The position numbers and the translations under genes were made by a program. The notes under the pieces are model-generated. The model made no database searches, was not told the DNA's origin, and saw only the letters and a list, made by a program, of their open reading frames with translations. A stretch of DNA of 64,000 bases from NCBI RefSeq assembly GCF_002865645.1, contig NW_020194558.1:2198014-2262013 (forward strand), given 5' to 3'. The DNA is from Hyaloscypha bicolor E. Its lineage: Eukaryota; Ascomycota; Leotiomycetes; Helotiales; Hyaloscyphaceae. Shown in pieces: positions 23,001-35,664 of the stretch (positions are counted from its first letter, which is position 1; every line of letters begins with the position of its first letter).

Positions 23001-25323
23001 TTCTCAACGATGACTGGGCATCCCACCCTACCTGGGCTTCAGAAGACTCCGGATTCGTCGCTCACCGCAAGAACATGTTCGAGGAAAGTCTCCACCGCAT
23101 CGAAGAAGAACGCCACGACTATGATTTCAACATCGAGGCCAATGCAAAAGTTATCCAACTTCTTGAGCCTATTGGCCAGCAAATCCTCTCAATGACTCCC
23201 TCCGAGCGAGAGAAATACCGCATGCCCATTGGTCTGGGCGGCCAAAGCCAAGCAATCTACAAGCGTGTCATGAAGAAAGTCTACGGAGAACGAGGACCAG
23301 AAGTCGTTGCAGATCTCTTCAAGGATCCATGTGCGGTGCTCCCAATTGTCTTGGCACGATTGAAGCAAAAAGATGAAGAATGGAGATTCACGCAGGTAAG
23401 TCTCCCGTCCATTTCCTTGAGGTGTGTTCATGCTGATGTCTTTTGCAGCGCGAGTGGGAGAAAGTTTGGCATGCACAGACCCAGGCTATGTATCTCAAGA
23501 GTCTTGATCATATGGGAATCCAAGTCAAGCAGCTCGACAAGAAGAACTTTGCCGCCAAGCATCTTGTTGATGCAATCAAGACCAAGCACGAGGAACAGAG
23601 ACGTCAACGCAGCACCAAAGGCAGAGTAGTCAGACACCAATTCTCTTACGATTTCAGCGACCGAGAGGTCATCACAGACCTTCTCCGCTTCATGGTCCTG
23701 TATGCGAGCAACGCAAGCCAACACAATAACCTGGAACGCCGTCGAATCTGGGACTTCTTCGAAAAATTCGTCGCAACTTTCTTCGATGTTTCAGATGACC
23801 TCATCAATGAGTGTACGAGAGATATCGACCGAGGTACTCCAGATGATGATTTCGATGAAGCTACTCCTTCTGAGCTTCCCAATGGCAGCGGTGGTCGAGG
23901 AAGACGAGCAGGCAACACCAAGAAGTCTGACCTTCGACGAGGTGTTCTTGACAAGGCTCGCAACGGTACTCGTGGCCGTGGTCAAAAGCAAGACAGTGCT
24001 ACTGGCAGCAAGGAGTCAACTCCAGACGTCGATTCGATTGCAGACGATGAAGGCGATGCCGCAGACGACGCTATTACCGAGGTCACCAACGAGCGCTGGG
24101 CGGCCCACCCTGTTGCGGCTGAAGCACACCAAAATCACGATGTTGAGGATCTCGAACTCAAGGCAGATCAACCATTCAAGCGTGACTGGTACAAGTTGTA
24201 TGGTAATCAGACAATCTTCGTCTTCTTCAGCATCTTCCAGACCTTGTATCGTCGCCTGAAGGAGATGAAAGACAACGAAGCAGAGGCCAGAGAGGAAGGC
24301 ATTCGCGCATCCCAACCAAAACCCGCGAGAGATATCGGCTTGATCAACGACGATAATGATTGCCAGCTACCTCTACCCGGCGAGACCTACTATTCCCACA
24401 CCCTGAGACTCATTGAGGATTACATCAACGGTGAAGTCGAGGAAAACCCTTATCAGAATTGGCTGAGACGCTTCTACTTGAAGAAAGGCTGGCAGATTTA
24501 CACTGTCTTGGATCTTCTCAAGTCCCTATGCAGACAAGGTGCAATCTGCTCGTCCAGCGAGAAGAAGGAGACGACTACCGATCTCATTGAGCAATTCTAT
24601 CGGAACAGAGCGTCTGAAGAGACGTCTTTTAATGCCGAGATCAATATGCGTAAGCAAGCAGATAAATACGTCAAGGATGGTGAACTGTTCTTGATTCAAT
24701 GGGTGAGTTGCTGGTATCATTTTACCAACTCGTATCATACTGACCTTGCACAGTCTCCAAAGAAGAATGAGGCAACCGTCCAATGGGTCACAAGAGACGA
24801 GACCACATTCGACCTTGACGATATGCAGCAAAAGGAACGTTGGCAATACTACATCTCCTCCTATATTCGTATTGAGCCGACCGAGGGTGTTCCTCGCAGC
24901 CACCTTCACAAGTCTGTCATGACCCGCAACCTTCCGACTACCGACGCCGAGTCCGAGGACAACAACGCTCATCCCAAGCCCATCCTCTTCAATGAAGACC
25001 TCACTCTCCGCGTCTGCGTCAACACCTACAAGATTGTCTACAAGAACCCAGGATCCGAATACTTCATCTACACCAACAAGCCACTCACCTACGACCCCAA
25101 GACCAAGGAGAGCACAGCACGTGAGCGCCTCCGGAAATTCGAAACCATCCGCAATGAGCGAGCAAAGGAGAAGTTCGAGATGAACAACCGCTGGATGAGA
25201 GGTCTTGATCGTGACGCCGTTGCAAAGGTCAACAGTGACTTCAAGAAGTGGATGGACGAGGGCATCGTTCCTGGTACTGAGGCTCCGGCTCTGGCTGCTG
25301 CTGATGTTGAGATGGCTCAGTGA
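19553..25323 (+). CDS. SIN3: SIN3 transcriptional co-repressor scaffold (histone deacetylase complex)
   Basis: The protein is the scaffold of the Sin3/Rpd3 histone deacetylase complex in the nucleus. My model has eight exons: 19553-20197, 20538-20638, 20695-21286, 21375-21788, 21867-22277, 22955-23395, 23449-24702, 24754-25323, giving 1475 residues. The first exon encodes a Q/R/P-rich low-complexity region with 14 consecutive glutamines. PAH1 starts at residue 216 ([20 protein letters not shown]), PAH2 at about 434-502 ([22 protein letters not shown]) and PAH3 at about 620-680. Then come the CSGRDEMC...[14 protein letters not shown] histone deacetylase interaction region and the conserved C-terminal half. 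Intron 1 is 340 nt and intron 5 is 677 nt, long for this window. The final intron (51 nt) has no stop and could be retained in frame. Confidence 0.95.
20045..20086 (+). repeat. CAG/CAA repeat encoding 14 glutamines in SIN3
   Basis: Fourteen successive CAG or CAA codons sit in the first SIN3 exon. The CAA interruptions are regular. The tract is in frame and the protein on both sides is normal, so length variation between strains would be tolerated. Confidence 0.95.
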
Positions 25324-25812
25324 AAAGCTTGATGCTAATCCATGATACTTCTCAAAGGACTGTACTTTTTCTTTTCCCTGAATTTTCACATCATGATACT
25401 GCCGTTTTTTACTTACGGTTTCATATTACAGAGAGGCTGGAAAGCTTTCGTACATTGAGAGAAAGGGTTTCCATTTTCTTGATTGAGAGTCATAACGGCC
25501 AGTACACTAGAGAGATCATATTAAAATGCGAAGGTTTCTTACTTAATATGATGACTCTCTTCGCTTCTCTGTGATAAGGCGTGATAAATTCCCGTTGACC
25601 TTGACACGATGAACGAGACACGAACGCACTCGAACCATTTGATCGACCAGCATTCGAAGACACGGAAGACAAAACTTCCATTCGTCTAGCGTTCATCTAC
25701 AGCTTCATTTTACCCAAACCCTTGGTGCCTTTCACACATTTACCACCCATGTAAGCCTCCTTGCCAGGATCCCTAAAATACATACAAAGAATTGTATCCA
25801 ACCTTCCCAGGT
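25324..25812. other. Convergent 3' intergenic region
   Basis: These 489 bases separate the stop codons of SIN3 (+) and the metallophosphoesterase (-) and must hold both 3' untranslated regions. No gene is seen. Confidence 0.6.
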
Positions 25813-28016
25813 TCACCCATAATAAGCAAGATATAAGTATACTAGAACAGTTACCCACGCCACGCGCCAGATACTTCTTGAAGCTTCCCTCCAAATTACT
25901 AGCAACGGGCTCATCTTCTGCCCTTCCCCTCCCACGCTACTGTATCCATTTGCCTTTTCTTTGCTAAAATCATCGGAATCGTTCCCCCACGATCCATTTC
26001 TGTTTCCATTTCCGTAATGAGGGACAGAGGTAGCAAGAGGCGGCGTCGTGAACCGCACCTGGGAACTCGGGAGCCCATACCCCTTCGCCGGACTCACACT
26101 CCTAGTTCGCGCGGCTGAGGAGCGAGGGGCTAGATTTTGGGTGTTATTCGAGGAGGTGGATGATGTAGAGGAGTTGGAGGAGCGGTGGCCTTCGTCTTCT
26201 TCGCGGCGCTTCATGTCTTGTTTCGTGGTTGGGAGGATGGAGAGATCTGTTTCGGTGGGAGGGTCGGCGAAGTGTGGGAGGTGCAGAATGGGCGTGAGGA
26301 TGGCGCGGATGGTGAGCGCGAGGAGGGAGAGGATTACGAGAGACAAGTAGCGGATGAAGATGCCGAGTTGGTCGGGGAGGAGACAGAGGTGGGATTCTGT
26401 TGTTGGGTGAGCTTGGGATAGTGCTCCGTGGCCTGAGGGAGAGGAGTGTATTGATTGCCCCGAGGCGTCGATCGGGTTCCACATGCTGAGCATCAGGAAG
26501 CCGGGTTTGCGGACGCCCATTGCCCATGACATGCTTTTTACTGTTATTTCTCGGGCGCTGTTTTTGTTTTCTGCGTGCACGATCTCGCAGTAGTCATGGT
26601 CGTCTCCGGAGAAGACTCTCTGTACGTTTCCTACTGTGGAAACGAGTCTCACGGAGTCTTCTTCACTGAGCACATTTTGATATTGGTAACCTCCGGAGAG
26701 GGAGATAGCATTCCGTTCGTCAGGGAAGATGGGCGTAGTTTGGCCTTTCGGAGGTGTTGCTGGAGGCCAGTGTTCTCGTTTGGGACCACATGGAGTTCCC
26801 TTTTCTCGATAGAGAGGGACATGCGTAAGCAGAATTGTGGGTAATTCAGCTTTGCCTTCTCCTGGGTCGAGGGTTGGGAAGTTTGAAAAGTCGGCGCTGT
26901 CCAGCTCTTCAACTTTATGAGGCAATCGCAGCACTCTCTCTTCCCCTGCCTGGAAACTCAGCTCGTGGGCAACAGCCTTCCTTTTCATAACCTGAACGTT
27001 GGAAAGGAATTCCTCCACCGGCTTGGTAATATCCTTCGTAAAGTGCGGTGAACTTGCAGCACTCAGAGACACCGAGTCCACCGAGACAAAAGTATGGTTC
27101 CCAATAACGTCCACCCTATTCCCCTCCCCAAAATAAGTCTCGAACCGGTTCCGAATGGGGATCTTGATATTCGCCCCGAATCCCAAATCATGATTCCCGG
27201 GCAGACTCGAAATCAGCTTCCGTCCTCTCTGCCAAGGCCCTGCGTCCGACCCCGCAAGATTCCAGTATTTATCAAAAATCCTCCCAAAGCGGTTATACTC
27301 TCGCAACCAGAAATCGTCCCCGTATCTCCTCCATGATTTCACGTATGCCTGTTCATCCGCTGGTCTAAGCCCATTCGCCCATTGAGGGTCATCCGTATTC
27401 CCATGTGCCGTCCTCCATTCCCTCCCCCCATCGAACAGATCCCCAAGAAAAAATATCGTATCTGGATGTAACTTCTTCTGCAGCGAGATGTAGGAGCGTT
27501 TGAGGTAATTGTCGGTATGCAGCATCGTAAATTTGTCCAGAGGCCATGGCCTCCCAGGATAGCTATGCGGATCTATAAGTTGCGGATCCGCAAGGAAGAC
27601 CAGATGATGGGGCGTGGCATCTCTGGGCTATATTTTCCTTGTCAGCTTCATTCCTCCTCTCTCGCACTACCAAGAGAAGGACTTACCCATCTCTCCCACC
27701 GCCCCCATTCACACGTCTTTATTGCACTTTCGAACACCCATCTCTCACCCCACAGTAGAACCAAGAGCCAAACCAGGACCAACAGATGCGGCAGATTGAG
27801 CAGCCGTCTCGGATGCCATCTCTCAGTCCAATGCCTCAGGCCCCTCGGTATCCGCGACTCCCTCGTCGAGACTGCGGCGTATGAGTTTCGGTCCCATAGG
27901 GATTGAATCTGTGCACTGAGTTCAGAAGGCAGTCCGGCGATCACGCGTGAGAGGAGGGAAGGCGGTTCGACGAAGTGGTCGCGGGAAGAGCGTGTGCTAT
28001 AATACGAGGGTGCCAT
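25813..28016 (-). CDS. Cdc1/Ted1/PGAP5-type metallophosphoesterase (ER GPI-glycan remodelling)
   Basis: Exons 28016-27687 and 27627-25813 (59-nt intron) give 714 residues. After a helix near residues 70-95 (LLNLPHLLVLVWLLVLLWGE) comes the calcineurin-like phosphoesterase fold: FLADPQLIDPH (metal ligands D and H), FFLGDLFDGGREW, SLPGNHDLGFG, LLTHVPLYR and SGDDHDYCE, the full ordered set of metal-binding motifs. The C-terminal half has hydrophobic segments (SLVILSLLALTIRAILTPIL and a final WVTVLVYLYLAYYG) separated by a serine-rich loop. Family members remove ethanolamine-phosphate from the GPI glycan in the ER or Golgi. Which paralogue (Cdc1 or Ted1) this is cannot be settled by eye. The gene converges on SIN3. 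Confidence 0.9.
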
Positions 28017-28559
28017 TGCGTCGGGGGTTATGTGCCATTCCGTTCCGTTTCACTTTGTCTTCAGAAGCACATAGGAGAGAGGTGCAGGAGGAAAGGATGG
28101 AGAGAGGAGAGGTGGAGATGGTGGTTTTATTGTTTCTTCTCTCGGGTCATGGCTCCTGTATAGGCTCGGAATGGGTAAAATTGGACGTTGCAAGCGAGCT
28201 GTCACTTTTCAGCCGCCCCTGAGCGATAACGCGTGCGGCGATAAGAATAGGGGCCAAGAAGTAAGATCTGGGGAAAGGGGATATATGATAGGACAGGGGT
28301 TTAATTGGGAGTCAATCTCTGTTAAATTTTAAATCAAATGTCAATCCTTTGCTTTTAGGTCGCAATTTGTCCCTCAAAAAGTTCCTTTTCATGAAATTAT
28401 TCGTGAATTCTAATGCTCGGGCACCTACAGTTCATAAGAGCTGATTGGAGAAGAAGATAGTTACAAATAATGTAGGCACCAGGTCAACTGAAAATTTGCT
28501 GGGTGGCAGCAAGGTGTATAATTGCGTCCGGTTTAGCAGTCATATGTCCCATTGATCAA
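28017..28559. other. Intergenic, no gene seen
   Basis: This is promoter of the minus-strand metallophosphoesterase and 3' flank of the minus-strand GH3 gene. I find nothing supportable. Confidence 0.55.
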
Positions 28560-31542
28560 TTAAACAACCCAAGTAAACGACTTCTTAACTTCGAATGAGG
28601 TTTCTGCTCTGGAATCTTTGTTAGAATGGTTTGAATAGAAGGGTTTCCGAGAAGCTGTAGGAAGAACGTACCTGATATCTGCAGAGGAAGCCCCAACGAG
28701 TACAATGAAAACACCCTCTTCGGCGATCCATGCTGGTATCTCTGTATCATAGTATCCAACAGAATACTTGTCCAAAGTCAAGGTGGCATTCTTGGTCTCT
28801 CCTGGCTTCAAGAACACCTTGTCGAAAGCTTGCAGCTCCTTCTCCGGTCGTGGCAATCGAGACTTCTCGTCGTGGATGTATCCTTGGACGATTTCAGCAC
28901 CTTCCATGGATCCACTGTTTGTGATTGGAATTGTGACGGTGATCCTGTCGGGCTCGAAGAGAATGTTGCTGCTAATTGTCGGTTTGCCGTATGTGAAGGT
29001 TGTGTAAGAAAGGCCATGGCCAAAGGGGAAGAGAGGTGCAATCTTCATGCTCTCATAGTGGCGGTATCCAATGTAGATTCCTTCGCCATAGACCACTTTC
29101 ATGTTCTCACCAGGCCAGTTGCGGAATGTTGGGTTATCTTCGAGCCTCCTTGGAAATGTGGTCTGCGAAGTTGTTAGAAATATGAGCCTGGAATTAGGCA
29201 GAATATACGTACTGGAAGCTTTCCGCTCGGGTTCTTGAACCCAAAGAGAACGTCAGCCAAGGCATTTCCAGCTTCTTGCCCTTGGTACCATCCTTGGATA
29301 ATTGCAGGAACGCGATCTGCCCAAGGCATCGTTACTGGCGATCCAGATTGATTGACTACGATCGTTCTTGGGTTTGCTTCCAGGACCGCATCGATGAGAC
29401 GATCTTGACTACCATCTTTTGGCAGATCCATCGTCTTTCGATCGTAACCTTCTGACTCCCATTCTCCATCCAATCCCACGATCACGATCGCAACATCTGA
29501 AGCTTTTGCGGCGTCCACGGCTTCCTTCAGGTAGTCCTTCTTATCCTCCTCCTTGTAGCCTATCCGTACTCCGCCATACTCGTGTGTTTTACCTTCCAAT
29601 TTTTGCCTTCGCATTGGTCGCACCTCGTTAGTCATCTCGGCGAGCAATTCAATGGGCTTTCCGGCCTCTAGTTGAACGTCAAAAAGAATTTGTTGAGAGT
29701 CTCCAAACATGGCCTCGCCCTTTTCTGTCCAATTCCAAACGTCAACCTTCAACTTGCCGTTGACGAAAAGTCTGCCAGCCCCAACACTCGAGAAACTTAT
29801 TGTATGTAGGCCGGTGGCTCTTGGTGTCAAGAATGTCTTTGCACGACAAGACCATACTTTGCCCACTTCAAGCGGCACGGAATCCCACATGAAGAGATCA
29901 GTATTTGTCCTTATCTGGCGTACCGTTGGTTCCCCCTCGAATTTGTCTCCAATCCAGAATTCCAAAGCGACGCCTTTCCCCCCTGTGCAAGTCGTGCAAT
30001 AATCGGCGGCTAGTGGCAGCCATTTATATGTATGGCACCCGGGAGCATATTGTACCTGCGTTCCAGGGACTGCCTTGATACTTTCCAAGGGAAGGGTGCT
30101 GTAATAGGGGTTGAGACTGGCGCTTCCCCCACCACCAGCTATTGCTCGATTGGCATTGGGCCCGATAACAGCAATCTTTTTCTGAGACGGCTTGATTGGC
30201 AGAAGGTTTCCAGCGTTCTTCAGTAGAGCCAAACCTTCAACTCCTGCCTTTCGAATCAATTGACGGGTCTCTTCTCGATCATCTTCTCGCTCCGCTGGCT
30301 CAGGCGACAAATTATTCCCTTTCGTCCGCTCGACAAAGTATAGTATATTCGCAGCAGCTTTCTCGATAGCCTGCCTGCTTATCTCGCCTTTTGTAACAGC
30401 TTTCAAAGTTTCGGCTCCACGCCATTTTGTTCCTACTGGCATCTCAATATCACACCCTGCCTCTATAGCTTCCACGGATGAATTGACTCCGCCCCAATCA
30501 GACATTACCATTCTGCGATTCCGAAGTTAGCAGAAGAAACATGAAATCATGGGATTCCTAACCCATCGTATTGCCATTCTTTTCGTAATATGTCTTTCAA
30601 TGTATGCTCGTTCATATCTGCATGGACGCCATTAACCAAATTGTAAGACGACATCACAGCCCATGGATTTGCTTCCCGAATTGCGATCTCAAACGGTCGG
30701 AGATACAGTTCACGAAGGGGACGCTCTTGAATTATCGAGTCGATATGGAATCTTTCCGTTTCTTGTTCATTCCCGACAAAGTCTGGCGTGGGTGGCAATT
30801 AGTGACTGACACGTGACTATGGCTTGACGACAATCTACTCACGTTTGATCGTTGCAGCAACACCTTTTCCTTGTAGGCCATTGATATATGACGCAGCAAG
30901 CTTTCCAGTCAAATATGGATCCTCTGAGAATGATTCGAAGTTTCGTCCACCAAGGGGTCCACGGTGCAAGCAAACGGTTGGTGCCAATAGTACTTGAGCT
31001 GACCTTGCTTTTGCTTCATCTGCGAGATGCTGACCGACACTAAAGAGGATGTTCTTGTTCCAAGTTGCGGCTAAGGAGACCCCGCAAGGAAACAGGGCGG
31101 CCTGTAAATGATCATTAGAACTGTTTGTCTGACATTCAGCCATTGATATCGAACCTTTGTCCCCGCCTTGAATATTGCCCCACGAGCGCCGTTCGGGCCA
31201 TCGCTGGTCTTGAAAGCCGGTATTCCTTTCTCTGGAATCGACTTCGACCTCCAAAAATCGGCTGCCGTTAATAGAGAGACCTGAATATTGTCAACATAAA
31301 ATTGTTCTTCGGACAGGGGACAGGTCAGAGGAGTGCCTTACCTGTTCCTCCAACGACAGTGACGCAGCCAATTCCCTGGCATCTGCTCTCTTATCGTCCG
31401 TTTGAGTCAGAGTCAGACTCTTGCTAGTTGGGCTGTCTGGTGGTGAAAGTTCCGAGCTTGGCGGAGTACCTGTGTCTGCGCTAGAACGATCTTCGTCGAA
31501 GACACTGTCCGTCGAATCCGACGATATCGTCCTGGAAGCCAT
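28560..31542 (-). CDS. GH3 beta-glucosidase with inserted PA14 domain, no signal peptide
   Basis: Seven exons (31542-31342, 31280-31155, 31101-30843, 30782-30563, 30512-29213, 29162-28672, 28608-28560) give 881 residues with all phases consistent. The glycoside hydrolase family 3 catalytic domain shows KTSDGPNGARG, LFPCGVSLAATW, KHFVGNEQE and the MVMSDWGG block, whose Asp (about residue 274) is the expected nucleophile. A PA14 domain (about 395-550, LFMWDSVPLEVG...VFVNGK-like) interrupts the second GH3 domain, as in Kluyveromyces-type cytosolic beta-glucosidases. The C-terminus is the fibronectin III-like domain ending FEVKKSFTWVV. The N-terminus is Ser/Thr/Asp-rich without a signal peptide, so I infer an intracellular enzyme hydrolysing imported beta-glucosides. 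The last intron (28609-28671, CTAAC branch) is 63 nt with no stop. Confidence 0.93.
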
Positions 31543-33347
31543 GAGGTAGAGTTCTGGCCACAATATCACACGCTTTTTGTATCGAACCTCGTATCACAAC
31601 TTCTTGCACACTGGAGGAGCTGTTTTGCAACACAGAACAGGCTAGATGTGGCGAATTGTGGCTAGAGCTCTCAACGACCGTCGACTGTGAACAAGAGACG
31701 GTACACTTCAAAAAAGATTCCAGAGTTACGACGAGCTGGGAAGGAGCTTCCTAAATACAATTGATATTGAATGGGATTAGAGAGTGACAAAGTACGGGAT
31801 CAGGTGCCCAGGTGCAATATCTCTAACCGATGTTTAAGCGGATAAAGAAGCCACACTTCCGCGTGTAGAGAGACAGCAAAAGCAAGATGAGACGAGAATT
31901 ATGGGGACAGCACATTTTGAAGGCGCCACGGCTGAATGGGAAGGACACTACGGAATTTGGGTTTATGAGTATGCTGAGGAATTGGTGTTGGTAGGCCGGC
32001 GACTCACAGCCTCCACTGACAGGCTACTGCTACGCCCAGGATAGGTGCGAAGAGAGCCACACGGAGCCAGCCGAGCCAGCCGACCAACTTACGTGTACTC
32101 CGTAGGACAGGCCACAGTGCAGGCAGGAAGGCACTCCGGCAGCGCAAGCAGGCCAACTGCGGGTGGTGGTTGATAGCGCAACCAGCTGGGCCAATGTGTG
32201 GGGGCGACGGAGGCGACGGGGCGCGGCAGGGCTCGCTGGGAGTGAGTCGACTCAGTCGAGTGACGACAGCGTTAATTATTGCGAGCTCCAACGGTTTGGG
32301 CGGACCGTGACTGCGAGCCTCTCGACCTGGCGAGCGAAAAACACGACGGAAACTTTCCTTGTCGGTGGGGCCGGGAGATGGAGATGGCGGAGGGACCTCG
32401 GTAGTGGCAATCAGCAAGTAATGAGGAACTGGCAATGCTCGACCGACTGTCCGGAAGAGAGCCATCTCGAGGCTCAACGCTCAGGAAGCCGCATTGCTGT
32501 ATGCCGGCCTGCACTGCTCATCTCGGGGGCCTAAAGCCATCTCTCTCGTGTACAGTAGCCGATTTGGGAGGCGGGAATTTGGGGGCGAAGTTGCAGCAAA
32601 GGCCAAAGGCCAAAGGCCTAGTCCGGCGACGGAATACCGTGCAGATGGTGTGCATTGCAGATCCAGCAAGTCGCGTGGGCTCTCCAGTGACGCTCTCGAT
32701 TCTCGAAGGGGGCCAGGGAGGGTCCTTGTGTCGAGGTTTGGCCGTAATTAGCATTCCGAACGGGCCTCCGGGCCGAAATCGCCTTCCCAGCCACGCCGTG
32801 GCAGAAATCGGTAACCTACGGGCTACAAAACCACCGGCACTTCAGCGAAGATGGAGGAGCGGAGCGAGATGCCAGGCGACGATTGCGCACCGTGGCGGAG
32901 CCGGCGTCTATGTTGCTCGAGTCGAGTCGGCCTGGTTGTGCTTCTGCAACGCCGTAGCTGCAGGTGAAGGTTTGCATTTGATGTTGCAATGTTGCGATGT
33001 TGGGATGTTTGAGTCGGATGAATTGAATTGAATTGAAATTGAGCGGAATGGAATTGGAGATGACGGTGTTTGGATCGCTCCACGGCCCGTGCACTTTCCC
33101 CTCCGCGCACTCGTTGGATTAGCGAGCCATCATCTGGGATCTTATCTAATCAGGGGAACTTGACACACCGACACGCTTGACAACAACCAACTGCATCTTT
33201 CACAGTTTCCCTTGTTCCGCCATCCAGCCAATTCCTCAGCGCTTCAACCATGATAGCCTCGCCGCCGCCAATCCATGCTGGAAGTCTACCTTAGAAGCGT
33301 TGCAAGCACACTATTCCATACAGAGATCTGCACCCGCGCTTGCAGCC
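31543..33347. promoter_or_regulatory. Divergent promoter region, GH3 gene / DUF202 gene
   Basis: This 1.8-kb GC-rich region lies between two start codons facing apart. Its open frames (for example 32004-32477 and 32435-33031) are compositionally biased shadows without a family. It contains short direct repeats: three overlapping GGCCAAA units near 32598-32618 and GAATT repeats at 33020-33040. No specific operator is identified. Confidence 0.5.
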
Positions 33348-34422
33348 ATGGCTGAAACCTCGGATCATATCTCTCAGGCACCCCGCGCCCAAGGAGATGA
33401 GCCCCATCTCGGCCACCTCGACTCGGACGACTCGCCGGCGCGCGTATCCGGCGATATTGACAGAGACGCGCGTGAAGACACCGAGCTGGCGCGGTTAAGA
33501 CGCAATTATAGCCGCGTTTCGTCCCACCGGCCCCAGGGTTCGAGCACCACATCCAAGAAGCCATCCGGCCCCTTGGAACGCTTCACTTATGTCGTCTCCG
33601 GGTTCTGGCGGCATCAGATCAGCATCACGGTTGAGCACCGTACGTGCCGCGACCATCTTGGTATGTCTTGCGAATCCTTCTCTCCCGCTCCTGCTCTTCA
33701 GATAAAGTAAACTCGTCAATTTCTGTCCTGCCTGATTGTGTTCTCGGTGGCCGATCCCGAACTGCCAGTGCATCACGTCACCTGGTATCTTGACAGCCTC
33801 GTTAATTTGCATGCTTCTGTATATTGGACGGTTGCCAAGACCCTGTTTTTATTCATTCATTAAAAAAGGCAGAGGCGAAAGCGGGATCACTCCCCGTGTC
33901 AAGTTCCTTACGTCCATCACCAGTGTTCTACACGATGCAATGGAGGTGTCACTAACATTCTGCAGCACTTGAAAGAACCTTTCTTTCTTATCTCAGGACC
34001 TCGTTGGCGCTATCCATGATTGGAGTAACTATCGCCCAACTCTTGCAAGTTTCCTCTTTAATTCTTTCTCTGGGATACATACTCATTCGTCACAGCCGCC
34101 TCCAACACGCGCCCCAGCCAAACGCACACTTTGGCTTCTTTGTTCTCGGGAAGCCTTTGTCGTGTATCTGTCAAGGAGCTGCAATCTATACTCTCGCTAT
34201 TGGATCCTTTCGGACCTGGAGGTCCCAAAATGCAATGGTCAGGGGGAAAGCGATATCTGGAGGCTTCGAGATAGTCCTATTAGCAGGGGGGGTGTTCCTC
34301 GTGAGTTTTATCAAGTTGTTCTAAATTTAGGTTGATCTTTGACTCATGTCTCTGCTTAGTTGTTGACACTTTTCCTGGCCCTCTTGATAACAATCGACAT
34401 TGAGAAGGAGAACCTGGGTTGA
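33348..34422 (+). CDS. DUF202 three-helix membrane protein
   Basis: Exons 33348-33660, 33966-34044, 34096-34300 and 34360-34422 give 219 residues. The N-terminal ~75 residues are polar and disordered-looking. They are followed by the DUF202 signature CRDHLALERTFLSYLRTSLALS, then a helix (MIGVTIAQLF), a loop RLQHAPQPN, a second helix and a last one reading LLTLFLALLITI before IDIEKENLG. The family of small fungal membrane proteins has no firm function; the DUF202 fold also occurs in vacuolar VTC1-type proteins. Intron 2 (34045-34095) uses a GC donor (GCAAGT), the only choice that keeps the helix in frame. Intron 1 is 305 nt. I chose the ATG at 33348 over one at 33177 because the upstream extension lacks similarity to anything. 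Confidence 0.85.
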
Positions 34423-35664
34423 GCAAATCCCAATAATCTAATGTATCGATAGGCATCACGAGCCGACCGAGCTCTGATAACGAATCCCACTTTGCCAGAA
34501 AGTGCCGAGCAAAAGGTCATGATTGGAAGGTTTTTCTCGGCACGGTGGGCACTATAACCGCCATGTGGCTGATACCCGGCTAAGACGAAGGCATCTTTGA
34601 GTGTACATGCGTATCCCACATGCCACCAAACGATATTGAACAATATTCACACCCCCGGCGAACATACCGGAAAGTTTCCAGAAGATACGATCTGGGTTGG
34701 GGAGGTCAAGAGGAAATGTTGGATTGTGTATCTAGCTCCCTAGATCGAGGAAATCCAGGATATTGCCTCCTCCATTCTTGCGTGCCTTTCAAACGGATCA
34801 GTACCTTTCATGTATTCGAATTAGTGCCAAAAGTCACATCTTATGATCAATGTGCCGCCAGTTTAAACCGTGCCGATCACCCCAAGTTGTCCTACTGGCA
34901 AAGAACATGAACTTAAAAGAACATTACAAGTTGCCACCGTGCACAATTTGTAACAAGTCAGAAAGACTCAATTGGCATGATGCATTTCAGGGTGACCTCA
35001 TGTATAAGGACTTCATGGAACGAACATTGGCAAAGTTCAGCATTCGAATCTTCCCATGAATCCAGGACGTTCGAAAGACTTCAATGCCTGAGAGCCTTAA
35101 AAAAGACTAAAACCACAATTTGGCACCCCGCTTAATTCTGGACTCCTTCCCTTCTCGGTACTTAAATTCTTATCTGTTATCTTTCTATCTGATCTTTCAG
35201 ACTCTGAGCAAACTTTGGAAGTGATCGCATCCACATCATATCTCCTTTTGTCACGTGATTCTCGTTCGCTTACGCAGTAAGAAAAATCGTCTTCTTAAGA
35301 GGGCAACATGATCGGCAAATCAAACCACACAATCCCAATCCGCGCATCGCCATGGACTTCTCCTCTTTTCTAGGCACACCAATGTACAGCTTCTTTGTCA
35401 TCACTTGAAGCCGGCCACTTGGGCGTGAGGCGCTCTTATATGGATCATTCTTTGCCATCTTAAAAGGTTGATCATTGACTTTCGTATCCCGAGCGCTCGC
35501 TCTTCGATATCCGAGAAAAGGTGGCGAGGATTGGCAGGCGCCCGATAACGAACGACGCCTCCTCATTTCGAGCCGCAAAGTACGAAGTCCCTCAGGGACA
35601 ACGACATCAACAACCTCACAACAGACCATTTGACTATCGGGGCGCGAGCCTCAACGTCTTCAAG
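34423..35664. other. Intergenic, no gene seen
   Basis: This is about 1.2 kb before the zinc transporter. Two overlapping frames at 34620-34910 and 34850-35059 have no recognisable family or splice logic. A 5' leader with its own small open frame (from 35521) may precede the transporter start. Confidence 0.5.

Noticed and set aside
24703..24753. Reading through SIN3 intron 7 as coding
   Set aside because: It is open in frame, but clear GT/AG signals and the direct match of flanking residues (LIQW to [11 protein letters not shown]) favour an intron. It is kept only as a retention candidate in the findings.
24526..25389. 287-codon frame on the minus strand
   Set aside because: It lies antisense to the conserved SIN3 3' coding region, is explained as a shadow, and shows no family pattern.
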